From contig NZ_LFBV01000003.1 of assembly GCF_001905345.1 (NCBI RefSeq), positions 1 through 64,000 on the forward strand: a stretch of DNA of 64,000 nt. The letters are read 5' to 3'. Positions 1 through 7,655 of this stretch are shown in pieces. The notes below the pieces were generated by a model that did not search any database, was not told the origin of the DNA, and was given only the letters and a program-made list of their open reading frames with translations. Position 1 is the first letter of the stretch, and every line of letters begins with the position of its first letter. The stretch comes from Streptomyces uncialis (GTDB taxonomy: Bacteria; Actinomycetota; Actinomycetes; Streptomycetales; Streptomycetaceae). Both the position numbers and the translations under genes were made by a program.

Positions 1-128
1 CGGTGGGAGGCGCGCGCACGATGCGCACCGTGGACCGCGCCGCGCGCATCCCGTGCGCGCACCTCCCACGAGGTCCGGTGCTTCGTGCGCGCCGCGCATA
101 CGGGTGCGCGCGCAGCACCGGCCCGCGG

Positions 129-476
129 TCAGGTGCGGTGCCGGATGCGGTCCAGGTCCGCGTCGAGGACGGCGAGGTCGGGGTGGTCGCGGAGCTGCTG
201 TTCGCGGGACCACGCGCCGAGGTCGGCCTTGTGGGCGGCCCGTACGGTGTCGTAGCTGGCGCCGGTGAGGGTGGCGATCAGGCCCATCTGGGTGTCGTCG
301 AGGCCGTGGTACCGGTTGGCGGGCGCGTACATGATGACGGCATCGGCCGCGCACTCGAATCCGGCCGCGGTGAGCTTTTCGTAGAGCCAGCGCCGGAACG
401 GGGTGTCCTGGTCCTCCCAGCGGGGATCCCAGCCGTCGTTCTCGGGGTCGTCGGGGCCGGGGCCGATGATGGGCAT
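129..476 (-). CDS. hypothetical protein, Streptomyces type
   Basis: Encodes about 115 residues from an ATG preceded by a purine-rich stretch (GGAAAGGGATGG) that serves as ribosome binding site. A longer reading frame continues upstream but lacks a better start. The N-terminal third is rich in Asp, Pro and Trp (MPIIGPGPDD), followed by a predicted helical part ending in several Asp/Arg residues. No signal peptide, membrane segment or catalytic motif is visible. I do not recognise the family; the acidic helical C-terminus could be a small DNA-binding or adaptor domain, but nothing shows this directly. Confidence 0.55.
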   Translation of the reverse strand: MPIIGPGPDDPENDGWDPRWEDQDTPFRRWLYEKLTAAGFECAADAVIMYAPANRYHGLDDTQMGLIATLTGASYDTVRAAHKADLGAWSREQQLRDHPDLAVLDADLDRIRHRT

Positions 477-541
477 GCGCCATCCCTTTCCATAGGTCGG
501 TCGGGGTATGCGGTAGGCGTACTCGGGGTCTGACCGCGTCG

Positions 542-690
542 TCACCACAGCCAGACGTTGGAGTGGCGGATCCGGGACAGGGCGCGGGCGGCGGGACGGC
601 GGGCGGCGCAGGCCGGGCAGAGCTCCATCCACACACCCGTCATCAGCGGGCCGTTCCAGTGCAGCGCTCGCGAGCGGGACGTGCCTCCGG
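542..690 (-). pseudogene. possible zinc-ribbon protein fragment (DUF6300-like)
   Basis: A short open stretch ends in a segment containing LCPACAARRPAARAL, which resembles the second Cys-x2-Cys knuckle of small Streptomyces zinc-ribbon proteins. The N-terminal knuckle and a credible start are absent, so I read it as a C-terminal remnant. It lies upstream of, and on the same strand as, the small hypothetical gene at 129-476. This could be a chance open frame. Confidence 0.22.
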
Positions 691-712
691 GGCGAACTGA
701 GAGCATGGGCTC

Positions 713-1180
713 ATGGACGATGCGGCAGACCTCGGCAGGTTCCTTGTGCGCAGCGCGCATGAGTCGGAGTCGGACGCGCTGGTTGGTATCGACTCGGTCG
801 CGGTCGGAGGTGACGCCGGGAGACGGGCGAGCATCCGAAGATGGTGCCAGCAGGGCCTCGTTGTCGTGGCAGAGGACACGTCTGGCCTGCTCGGCTACTG
901 CGTGGTCGAGTACACGTTCTTCGAGCAGGGCTTCGTCACGATGCTCATGGTGGCCCCGTCGGCCCGCGGCAGGGGTGTTGGCCGTCGCTTGCTGGACGCT
1001 GCGGCCGCCTCGTGCACGACACCGAAGCTCTTCACCTCGGCCAATGTCTCCAACCAGCCGATGCAGCGACTGCTCCAGAAGGCCGGATGGATCCCGGCCG
1101 GCCTTCTCCACGGCCTCGACGAGGGCGACCCCGAGCTGTTCTACCTCCACCGACCACAAACCGGACGGACGCACGTGTGA
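713..1180 (+). CDS. GNAT-family N-acetyltransferase
   Basis: 155 residues. The acetyl-CoA binding signature is clear: a beta-strand MLMVAPSARGRGVGRRLLDAA around residues 78-98, matching the R/Q-x-x-G-x-G/A pyrophosphate loop (RGRGVG) of motif A. The protein then has NQPMQRLLQKAGW near residue 115, the usual motif B helix. Length is normal for a single-domain GNAT enzyme. These cytoplasmic enzymes transfer acetyl groups from acetyl-CoA to amines; the substrate cannot be inferred here. It stands alone, with no operon partner. An upstream ATG at 705 is out of frame, so 713 is the start. Confidence 0.8.
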   Translation: MDDAADLGRFLVRSAHESESDALVGIDSVAVGGDAGRRASIRRWCQQGLVVVAEDTSGLLGYCVVEYTFFEQGFVTMLMVAPSARGRGVGRRLLDAAAASCTTPKLFTSANVSNQPMQRLLQKAGWIPAGLLHGLDEGDPELFYLHRPQTGRTHV

Positions 1181-1189
1181 CCTGAAGCG

Positions 1190-1735
1190 GACCGCACGAG
1201 TCCATCGGATGCGCCGTCTCCAAGGAACCGGGCCGCGTCCAGCCCTCCGGCGGCACCGGAGGCGGGCGCGATGTCGGGGTCGGCGGGGAGAGCGAGGTGG
1301 CGGCGCGCGGCGGTGGTGGCCGCCGCCACGGCGGCGAGGGCCCCGGCGGTCTCCGGGCTGATCCGCGAGAGGGCGGCGCCCAGGACGCCGATCGCGTCCA
1401 GAGCATCCTCGGCCGCGCCCGTGCTCCACGCCGTCGGGGTGGCGGCGTCAGCGAGATGGCAGGCGCTCACCACCGCCAGCTCCGCCCGTGCTTCGGCTCC
1501 GGGCGGGGCGCGCGGGCCCGGGAAGCAAGCTCCACCCCGCGCAGTGTGCGGCCGAACTCGTCCGCTCCGGGGCGCTGCTGGATCGTCCAGGTCCGCAGCA
1601 GATCGCGCAGCCAGCGTTGCCGGATCGTGCGCAGGTCGACGGACTTGGGGGTTCTGATGCCCGCCAGTGTGCGGGACCGCTGGCCCAGCGCGCGCAGGTC
1701 CAGGATGTCGTCCCGGGCCGGTGCCACCCCGCAGG
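1190..1735 (-). pseudogene. broken integrase-like gene, two frames
   Basis: Two overlapping minus-strand frames read as plausible protein. The upstream part contains DLRTIRQRWLRDLLRTW and GRTLRGVELASRA, recalling the N-terminal arm-binding region of actinobacterial tyrosine recombinases. After about position 1510 the credible sequence continues in another frame (AELAVVSACHLADAATP and an Ala-rich helix). The frame switch lies in a G/C run. The 5' end stops at about 1735, exactly where a truncated lectin begins on the other strand, suggesting a recombination junction. The family assignment is from memory of similar sequences and is tentative; the C-terminal half may belong to a different gene. 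Confidence 0.4.
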
Positions 1736-1947
1736 GGACGACCACCCTCACCCGCCCCAACAGCAGCCCCCTCCAGGGCACCTTCACGTACAGCGACGGC
1801 GGGGAGTCGGGCAAGCCGAGCAAGCTCAACAACGGCGGGCCCTACAGCATCGGCACCTACAACATGCTGATCATCGTCGCCGAGAACGGCGACGACTCCG
1901 ACTACAACGACGCCATCATCGAGTTCAGCTGGCACACACCCCGCTAG
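1735..1947 (+). pseudogene. C-terminal fragment of a PA-IIL/LecB-type lectin
   Basis: About 70 residues encode the end of a calcium-dependent lectin of the Pseudomonas LecB family. The diagnostic piece is ENGDDSDYNDAIIEFSWH, which matches the LecB stretch with D-x-D-x-x-D-YNDA that ligates the two calcium ions and sugar. The preceding YNMLIIVAENG strand also fits. The normal N-terminal half is missing: upstream the same frame reads through sequence antisense to the broken integrase-like gene, with no ribosome binding site at a sensible start. The fragment retains its stop codon. The mature family is about 115 residues, so roughly 40 percent is lost. Expression would require a fusion start upstream. 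Confidence 0.6.
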
Positions 1948-2211
1948 ACCCACACCCCGGACAAGCCGGCCACCCGCTCCCGGGGATGACCGGTGCGCAC
2001 GATCACACCCACGCTGCACTCCCGCCCCGCTTCCGGCCCGGGATGCCGTATGCGGGGACACCAGCACCGACCAACCGCGAGCGTGACCGGTGCGGGACGA
2101 AGGCCGGGAAGAGGATCGGAAAGCCTGCTCGCCATCGGGCCTGTCGGGCCGCTCACGGCCGGACCGAACCACCGGGCACGGGCACGGGCACGGACACATC
2201 TTCCGTGAAGC

Positions 2212-2242
2212 AAGGGGCACGGCCGGACAGGCCGTGCCCCTT
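2212..2242. terminator. perfect 13-bp hairpin
   Basis: Arms AAGGGGCACGGCC and GGCCGTGCCCCTT flank a 5-nt loop with no mismatches. There is no long U tract, as is usual in Streptomyces terminators. It separates the lectin remnant from the profilin gene and could stop transcription in either direction. Confidence 0.65.
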
Positions 2243-2451
2243 CGTCCCACCCAGCTGCGACCGGAGGCGACCGGGAGGCCTGGGTGGCCGGGACATGCGG
2301 GGCCCGTTCACTCCGACGAGTGACAGAGCGTCAGTTCCCAGTCGCATGATCCCACCGTGCGTTTCCGCACGCCGGGAGAGCGGCAGCCTTCCCGGGCCGT
2401 GACCCGCGACCGGGCTCGGTTCACCGCTGTTCTGCCGAGAGAAGGTATGCC

Positions 2452-2832
2452 ATGTCCTGGCAGTCGTACGTGGACAACGATCTTGTGGGTTCGGGCCGGG
2501 TCCAGGCCGCGGCCATCATCGACGCCGCGAACGGGAACACCCGGGCGACAACCGCCGGGCTGCTCAAGCCCGGCGAGGGCGCCGCCATCGTGGCACTGTT
2601 CAGGAAGCCGGCCGACGTCTTCGCCAAGGGCGTCACCGTCAGCGGTGTCAAGTACATGGGGATCAAGGGGGACTCCCGCTCGGTCTACGGCAAGAAGGGC
2701 GCCACCGGCGTCGTCCTGGTCAAGACCAACCAGAGCATCCTCATCGGCCGCTACAACGAGACACAGCAGCCGGGTGACGCCGCACTGGTCGTGGAACAGC
2801 TCGCCGACCGCCTCATCGAGCAAGGCGACTAG
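2452..2832 (+). CDS. profilin homologue
   Basis: 126 residues, the exact size of eukaryotic profilins, and collinear with plant profilins from start to end. The N-terminus MSWQSYVDNDL keeps W3 and Y6, two aromatic residues of the poly-proline pocket. The middle holds VSGVKYMGIKGD (plant GGTKYMVIQGE) and YGKKGATGVVLVKT (plant RGKKGxGGxTxKKT). The end, PGDAALVVEQLADRLIEQG, matches the C-terminal helix (PGQCNMVVERLGDYLIEQG-like). The tryptophan usually near residue 31 is not retained. In eukaryotes profilin binds actin monomers, proline-rich proteins and phosphoinositides. No signal peptide is visible, so it is presumably cytoplasmic unless exported by another route. The start is supported by GAGAAGG seven bases upstream. 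It is the only gene of its transcription unit and lies between two lectin genes. Codon bias is as host-like as its neighbours. Confidence 0.85.
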   Translation: MSWQSYVDNDLVGSGRVQAAAIIDAANGNTRATTAGLLKPGEGAAIVALFRKPADVFAKGVTVSGVKYMGIKGDSRSVYGKKGATGVVLVKTNQSILIGRYNETQQPGDAALVVEQLADRLIEQGD

Positions 2833-2852
2833 AAAGGCCCGCCCAGCGGGAG

Positions 2853-2868
2853 CCGCCCGGCCGGGCGG
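2853..2868 (+). terminator. GC palindrome after the profilin gene
   Basis: CCGCCCGGCCGGGCGG is a perfect 16-bp palindrome beginning 20 bases after the profilin stop codon. Its position suggests the terminator of that single-gene unit, though there is no U tract. Confidence 0.4.
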
Positions 2869-3600
2869 GGAATCGGGCGCACGCGCTGCGCCTGGCGCCG
2901 GGCCCGGGACATGATGCCCCGTGACCCGGTGGCATATCCGGTCCGTTCCGGGCCGCAGGTGGTGTCAGGCTGCGGTTCCGTGGTGCGCAGCGGCGTCGCG
3001 TCGCTCCACCCAGGCCGGTCGGAGAACGCCAGGCCCAGGATCCCGCCGCTGGCCGGCCGGCGGCGGCATCTACCGCTGCACCGGCGACCAGCCCGGCTGA
3101 TCCTGCCCCACCATGCGTGCGGGCCCGCGGCCAGAACAGGCCGGGGCCCGCACGCGGGTGCTGCGCGGCTCCCGGTCAGCGCCGGGGAAGGCGTTCCTGC
3201 GGGCCGCCGTGGACGGAATCGGCGCGCCGCAGGCCGCACCGCCGGAGCGTTTGCCACGCACCACGTGGCCTCCGCCTCCGTACGCACCACGGCGCGTGCC
3301 CACAGGCGATGCGGCGCGCTCCACCGGACGGGCATCAGCCCGGAGTCCGGTGGACGGCACAGTGGCGTCGGTGTCTGCTCCCCCGGGCAGACCGTGCGTC
3401 CGCGGGTGGGAAATCCGCTTCCTGCCGAGGATGCGCCCGCGGGCGCTGTGGTGGCGCATCCAGCGGGCGATGACTCGCAGCGTCACGGGCCTGGTGACCA
3501 GGGCGATCGAGGTCGTGGTGCGAGCGTCACCGGTGAGGGTGTGGGGGCCGCCGTGTCCGGGGCTGTTGAGTGCGGTCCGGGCACGGCGGTGGGGTGGGCC
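2869..3600. other. intergenic stretch, no supported gene
   Basis: About 730 bases between the profilin gene and the convergent lectin gene. Several frames are open because of base composition, but none shows a recognised motif, ribosome binding site or believable amino-acid pattern. Confidence 0.5.
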
Positions 3601-4080
3601 TCAGGCGAGGGCGAGGCTGATCTGGTTGTTGAAGATCACCCAGTGCTGGCCGCGGTCAGCGCTGTCGCACGGCTTGGTCGAGATGTTCGGGGTTCCCCAG
3701 GCGTTGGCGAGACAGTAGGCCGGGTCGAAGGTGAGGGAGATCTGCTGCCCCGAGACGGACCAGTACTGGCCCTGGTCGGCGGGGTCGCACGGCTTCGTGG
3801 AGATGCCCGGGGTGCCCCAGGCGTTGGCGAGACAGTAACCCCGCGCGTTGGTGAGGGAGATCTGCTGCCCCGAGACGGTCCACTGCTGGCCGCGGTCGGC
3901 GCTGTCGCACGGCTTGCTCGAGATGTCCGGCGTGCCCCAAGCGTTGGCCAGACAGTAGCGGCCGGGGACACGCTGGGACGGCGCGGCGGTCTCTGAGGCC
4001 CCCGCCCCGGTGGCCGGGAGAAGCGAGGCCGTCAGGGCCAGCGCGGCGAGGGCGAGCGTCCTGCGGAATGCGATTGCCAT
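3601..4080 (-). CDS. secreted ricin-type (QxW)3 beta-trefoil lectin
   Basis: 159 residues. Residues 1-28 form a Sec signal peptide (Arg-Arg, hydrophobic core ALAALALTASLLPATG, ending GASE). The rest is three tandem units of 38-39 residues, each with YCLANAWGTP, IS-x-KPCD and then GQQW, GQYW or GQHW: the Q-x-W hallmark repeated three times, as in ricin-B folds. Each unit has two cysteines that could form a local disulfide. The units are nearly identical in DNA as well, so they arose by recent or homogenised duplication. The family binds sugars outside the cell; here there is no attached enzyme, so it is a stand-alone lectin-like protein. Units this alike are unusual because natural ricin lobes normally diverge. 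Confidence 0.75.
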   Translation of the reverse strand: MAIAFRRTLALAALALTASLLPATGAGASETAAPSQRVPGRYCLANAWGTPDISSKPCDSADRGQQWTVSGQQISLTNARGYCLANAWGTPGISTKPCDPADQGQYWSVSGQQISLTFDPAYCLANAWGTPNISTKPCDSADRGQHWVIFNNQISLALA

Positions 4081-4718
4081 GGGTGGAATCCGTTCCTGTA
4101 GGCATGCGGTTCATGCACGGCCATGAGGTGCTTCCCGGCCCGGGCCCGAGCGCAAGACCATTAGTAGCAGCGGCTGTTGACCGGCCGACAGATCTACGTC
4201 ACCCGTTCATCCGAACGAGCAGGCCACGGGCGCCGAGCTGACAGGCACCCGGACTGGTCGAGCGGAGCGGCCGGCGGAACCCGGGCCCCGGAGGCAGGGA
4301 CGGACGGCCGCGCCCACAGCGAGAGGCAGCAGAATTCAGCCTTCCGAAGCAGTGCATCGTCCGCGGCCCGACCACCGATGTGGTCACCCGCGTTTCCGGG
4401 GCGGCCGTCCGGTCCCGCGGACACTCCTGCGGCACCGCGGCCTGCCGGTGAGCGCGGACGGCGGCGACCCGCTGGACGGGGTCGAGGGCAGCGCTCCCGC
4501 CGGGTTCGTCTCCCGCTTCCCCGCCATCAGCTCCACCGCCCCATCACCCGCGACCGGCCGCCCGCCACACACCGGCCCTCGGTCGTCGGCAGAGCTCCGG
4601 CCCACCGGTGATTCGCCCCCGCCAGTGCGCAAGATCACGCGATGTCAGATGCGGTATCACTCGTCCGGCACGGTGCCTTAGAGTCCGGGAGGGGCCCGCC
4701 GGTCCCTTTGAGAACGGG
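4081..4718. other. divergent intergenic region
   Basis: About 640 bases between the lectin gene (leftward) and the stressosome operon (rightward). It must carry both promoters. I could not place a convincing SigB-type or vegetative promoter by eye, and no open frame looks coding. Confidence 0.5.
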
Positions 4719-5582
4719 ATGTGTGCTGTGGCGGATGAAAAAATATCGGATCGCCTGATCGGCTTGTTGTCGGTTCGCGGTGAGGACCTGGCCTCGGAGT
4801 GGGCGGACAAGGTCACCGGTTCGCTGGGAGGGCGCGTCAGCCGCGGAGAGGTCCAGCGCGAACTGCAGGAGCTGTACGGCGCCCTGGTGGCCGCCCTGGG
4901 TGAGGGACACCTGGACGGGCGTGCGGAGGCCTTCGGCGAGGTCCGCGCCCTGCTGACCGAGCTGTCGCGGACCCGGGCCCAGCAGGGGTTCACCCCGACC
5001 GAGACCGCGGTGAGCGTGTTCGCGCTCAAGGAGGTTCTGGAGCCGGCGCTGGACGGCAAGGACAGCGATGTCCCTGTGTACCTGAAGTTCGCCGCCCTGC
5101 TGGACTACCTGGGCCTGTTCACCATCGAGGTGTACACGCGTACCCGGGAGGAGCTGATCTCGGCGCAGGCCGAGCAGCTGATGGAGCTTTCCACGCCGGT
5201 GGTGAAGCTGTGGGACGGGGTCATCGGTGTTCCGCTGGTCGGCACCCTGGACTCGGCGCGCACCATGGTCGTGATGGAGAAGATGCTCCAAGCCCTGATC
5301 GACACGGGCTCCGAGCAGGCCATCATCGACATCACCGGTGTCCCCGCGGTCGACACCGAGGTCGCCCAGCACCTGCTCAAGACGGTCGTCGCCGCGCGCC
5401 TGATGGGTGCGGAGTGCACGATCTCGGGGATCCGGCCGCAGATCGCGCAGACGATCGTGGCGCTGGGGATCGACTTCGGTGACATCGTCACCAAGGCCAC
5501 CCTCGCCGACGCCCTGCGGCACGCGCTGCGCCGCTCCGGTGTGACCTTCTCGCGTACCGCCCCGCAGGCCGGTAGCCGGTGA
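4719..5582 (+). CDS. rsbR: RsbR-type stressosome sensor (STAS protein)
   Basis: 287 residues from the ATG at 4719; an open frame further upstream has no good start. The first 160 residues are helical and match the sensory N-terminal domain of RsbR paralogues, which resembles a non-haem globin. Residues 165-280 form a STAS domain (TPVVKLWDGVIGVPLVGTL, then DITGVPAVDTEVAQHL). In Bacillus, RsbR and RsbS build the megadalton stressosome core, and RsbT phosphorylates both, releasing itself. The phosphoacceptor position here reads VDTEV, so a threonine is available. It is the first gene of an operon in which each next gene overlaps by four bases. The ligand of its sensor domain is unknown. Confidence 0.85.
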   Translation: MCAVADEKISDRLIGLLSVRGEDLASEWADKVTGSLGGRVSRGEVQRELQELYGALVAALGEGHLDGRAEAFGEVRALLTELSRTRAQQGFTPTETAVSVFALKEVLEPALDGKDSDVPVYLKFAALLDYLGLFTIEVYTRTREELISAQAEQLMELSTPVVKLWDGVIGVPLVGTLDSARTMVVMEKMLQALIDTGSEQAIIDITGVPAVDTEVAQHLLKTVVAARLMGAECTISGIRPQIAQTIVALGIDFGDIVTKATLADALRHALRRSGVTFSRTAPQAGSR

Positions 5583-6019
5583 GCGAGCAGGTACCGGTCC
5601 TTCGGATCGGACAAGTACTGCTGGTGTCCATCCAGACGGATCTGGACGACCAGGCGGTGCTGCAATTGCAGGACGACCTCGCCGCCGCGGTCGTGGACTC
5701 CGGCGCGCACGGGGTGGTCATCGACATCACCGCCGTGGAGATCGTGGACTCCTTCGTGGGCCGGATGCTGTCCACCATCGCCTCCATCTCCCGCCTGCTG
5801 GACGCCCAGACCGTCGTGGTCGGCATGCGTCCGGCTGTCGCCATCACCCTCGTCGAGCTCGGGCTCTCGCTGGGCGGGGTGCGCACCGCGCTCACCTTGG
5901 ACAAGGGCCTGAAGGTCCTGGCACGGGCCCGCAGGAACGCGGTGGCCGATACGACGGCGGATGCCTGGGGTGATTTCGGGGATGAGGGCGTGGCGCCGGA
6001 TTCCGCGGCCGGGCAGTGA
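5579..6019 (+). CDS. rsbS: RsbS-type STAS antagonist
   Basis: 146 residues, GTG start overlapping the rsbR stop by four bases. A single STAS domain occupies residues 5-118, beginning VPVLRIGQVLLVSIQTDL as in RsbS. The acceptor loop reads VEIVDSFVGRML, with the conserved Asp-Ser pair (Ser is phosphorylated by RsbT in the family). The last 25 residues are acidic and glycine/alanine-rich, a tail not seen in Bacillus RsbS. Its role is to hold RsbT within the stressosome until phosphorylated. Confidence 0.88.
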   Translation: MSEQVPVLRIGQVLLVSIQTDLDDQAVLQLQDDLAAAVVDSGAHGVVIDITAVEIVDSFVGRMLSTIASISRLLDAQTVVVGMRPAVAITLVELGLSLGGVRTALTLDKGLKVLARARRNAVADTTADAWGDFGDEGVAPDSAAGQ

Positions 6020-6429
6020 GCGGCCTTGGTCGTGACCCTCAGGTGCTGGAGATCTCCGCCAACGCCGGCGTCGTTCAGGCCCGGCAGATGGTCCGCGCCC
6101 TGGCCCAGGAGTGCAGGCTGTCCCTGGTGGAGCAGACCAAGCTGATCACCGCGGCCAGCGAGCTGGCCCGTAACACCCTCATCTACGGCGGTGGTGGCGC
6201 GATGACGGCCGCACTGGTCGAGGAAAGAGGTCGCCGCGGTGTACGCCTGGTCTTCGCCGATGAGGGGCCCGGCATCCCCGACACCGACCTGGCGATGACC
6301 GACGGCTGGACCTCGGGCAGCGGTATGGGCCTTGGCCTGTCCGGGTCCAAGCGACTGGTCGACGACTTCGTCCTGGACACCGGGCCCGGTCGGGGCACCA
6401 CCGTCACCATCACCAAGTGGGCCCGGTGA
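6016..6429 (+). CDS. rsbT: RsbT-type serine/threonine kinase
   Basis: 137 residues, GTG start overlapping rsbS by four bases. The GHKL ATPase motifs are present: N-box AASELARNTLIYG (residues 51-63), G1 DEGPGIPD around residue 90, and GLGLSGSKRLVDDF for the ATP lid. This is the kinase that phosphorylates RsbR and RsbS and, once free, activates an RsbU-type phosphatase. The conserved order rsbR-rsbS-rsbT makes the assignment firm. Two phosphatase genes follow in the same operon, giving obvious candidate partners. Confidence 0.9.
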   Translation: MSGLGRDPQVLEISANAGVVQARQMVRALAQECRLSLVEQTKLITAASELARNTLIYGGGGAMTAALVEERGRRGVRLVFADEGPGIPDTDLAMTDGWTSGSGMGLGLSGSKRLVDDFVLDTGPGRGTTVTITKWAR

Positions 6430-7655
6430 TCGCCGTGGGCAAGCCGCTGCTGCTGGACTGCGAGGACGTCGCCTGGTTCCGTGATCAGCCCGACGCCGCT
6501 CGCGGTGCGGCCGCCGCTCTGGGCCGGCGTGTCGGACTGGGAGAGCACCGCACTGCCCAGCTGGTGCTCGCCGTCGCCGAATTGGCGACGAACGTCACCA
6601 AGCACAGCAACGACGGCTCCGTACTGCTGCGTGTGCTGCGCGATCCCGCGGTGGCCGGTGTCGAGGTGCTCGTGCTCGACACCGGGCCGGGCATGGCCGA
6701 TGTGCCGGCGGCCTTGCGTGACGGGGTATCGACGATCGGGACTCTGGGCATCGGCCTGGGCTCGGTGAAGCGTCTGGCGGACCGGTTCGATGTGCACTCC
6801 GTGCCGGGCGTCGGTACCGTGCAGCTGGCCCGGTTCTGGCCCCGCCCCCTGCCGGCTTCGGTGGCCGGTGAGGCAGTCGTGGGCGGCATCACGAGGCCCA
6901 TCGGCGGTGAGGTTGTCTGTGGTGACGCATGGGCCGCGCGCAGCGACGCGGGTGCGGGTGAGGAGGCCGCACGGGTACCGGCCGAGCAGAGCGGATCCCG
7001 TCTGACCGGCTCCGGCGCCGTGCCGGACTGGTCGGCCATGACCGCGGCCGGAACGGGTCACAGGGCCGCGCGGCACGCCGCGGCGGAACCGGTGCGCTCG
7101 TCGCGGCCGGCGGGCGAGCGCTCGGAGCTCGTTCGCGGTGCCGCTGAGGGGCCGGGGCAGGGGGTGCTGGTGATGTCGTGCGACGGGCTCGGCCACGGCC
7201 CGATGGCCGCGCGCGCCTCGCAGGCCGCCGTCCATGCCTTTCGGACAGGGTCCGGCCGTACCCCCGAGCAAGTGGTGGAGGAGGTGCACCGGGCCTTGCG
7301 CGGGACCCGTGGGGCCGCGGTGGCCGTGGCCCGCCTGGAGGCGGGTGGGCGGCTGCTGTTCTGCGGCATCGGGAACATCGCCGCCTCCGTCGTCACCACG
7401 GGGACCCGCGCGAACCTGCTCTCCCATCCCGGGATCGTCGGCAGCCAGATGCGCCAGCTGCGCACCTACGAACAGCGGATGCCTGCCGGCGGAACGCTGG
7501 TGATGCACTCCGACGGACTGAGCGAACGCTGGAGACCCGGGGACCTGGCCACGCTGCTCCACCACCCGCCCGCCGTGATAGCCGCCGGACTCCTGCGTCA
7601 TGCCGGGACCCGTCGCGACGACGCCAGCGTCGTGATCGCCAAGGGAGCCTGGTGA
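6426..7655 (+). CDS. kinase-like ATPase fused to RsbX-type phosphatase
   Basis: 409 residues from the GTG at 6426, chosen because it reproduces the four-base overlap used throughout this operon; a GTG nine bases earlier is also in frame. Residues 1-140 form a second GHKL ATPase domain with N-box AVAELATNVTKH, DTGPGM and GLGSVKRLAD. Residues 165-409 form an RsbX-like PP2C domain with MSCDGLGHGPMAA, GIGNI, HSDGLSERW and RRDDASVVI. In Bacillus RsbX dephosphorylates RsbR and RsbS to reset the stressosome. Joining kinase-like and phosphatase domains in one chain would put both halves of the cycle on one polypeptide. The kinase half has all nucleotide-binding motifs and may be active. Confidence 0.85.
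   Translation: MIAVGKPLLLDCEDVAWFRDQPDAARGAAAALGRRVGLGEHRTAQLVLAVAELATNVTKHSNDGSVLLRVLRDPAVAGVEVLVLDTGPGMADVPAALRDGVSTIGTLGIGLGSVKRLADRFDVHSVPGVGTVQLARFWPRPLPASVAGEAVVGGITRPIGGEVVCGDAWAARSDAGAGEEAARVPAEQSGSRLTGSGAVPDWSAMTAAGTGHRAARHAAAEPVRSSRPAGERSELVRGAAEGPGQGVLVMSCDGLGHGPMAARASQAAVHAFRTGSGRTPEQVVEEVHRALRGTRGAAVAVARLEAGGRLLFCGIGNIAASVVTTGTRANLLSHPGIVGSQMRQLRTYEQRMPAGGTLVMHSDGLSERWRPGDLATLLHHPPAVIAAGLLRHAGTRRDDASVVIAKGAW

Noticed and set aside
542..1429. 295-residue minus-strand reading frame
   Set aside because: It is antisense to the GNAT gene, Arg/Pro-rich, and lacks motifs, apart from a short zinc-ribbon-like end kept as a separate low-confidence fragment.
2911..3996. 361-residue plus-strand frame with tandem Val/Gly/Asp-rich units
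   Set aside because: The repeated look is the antisense of the lectin's own repeats; upstream parts show no coding signal.
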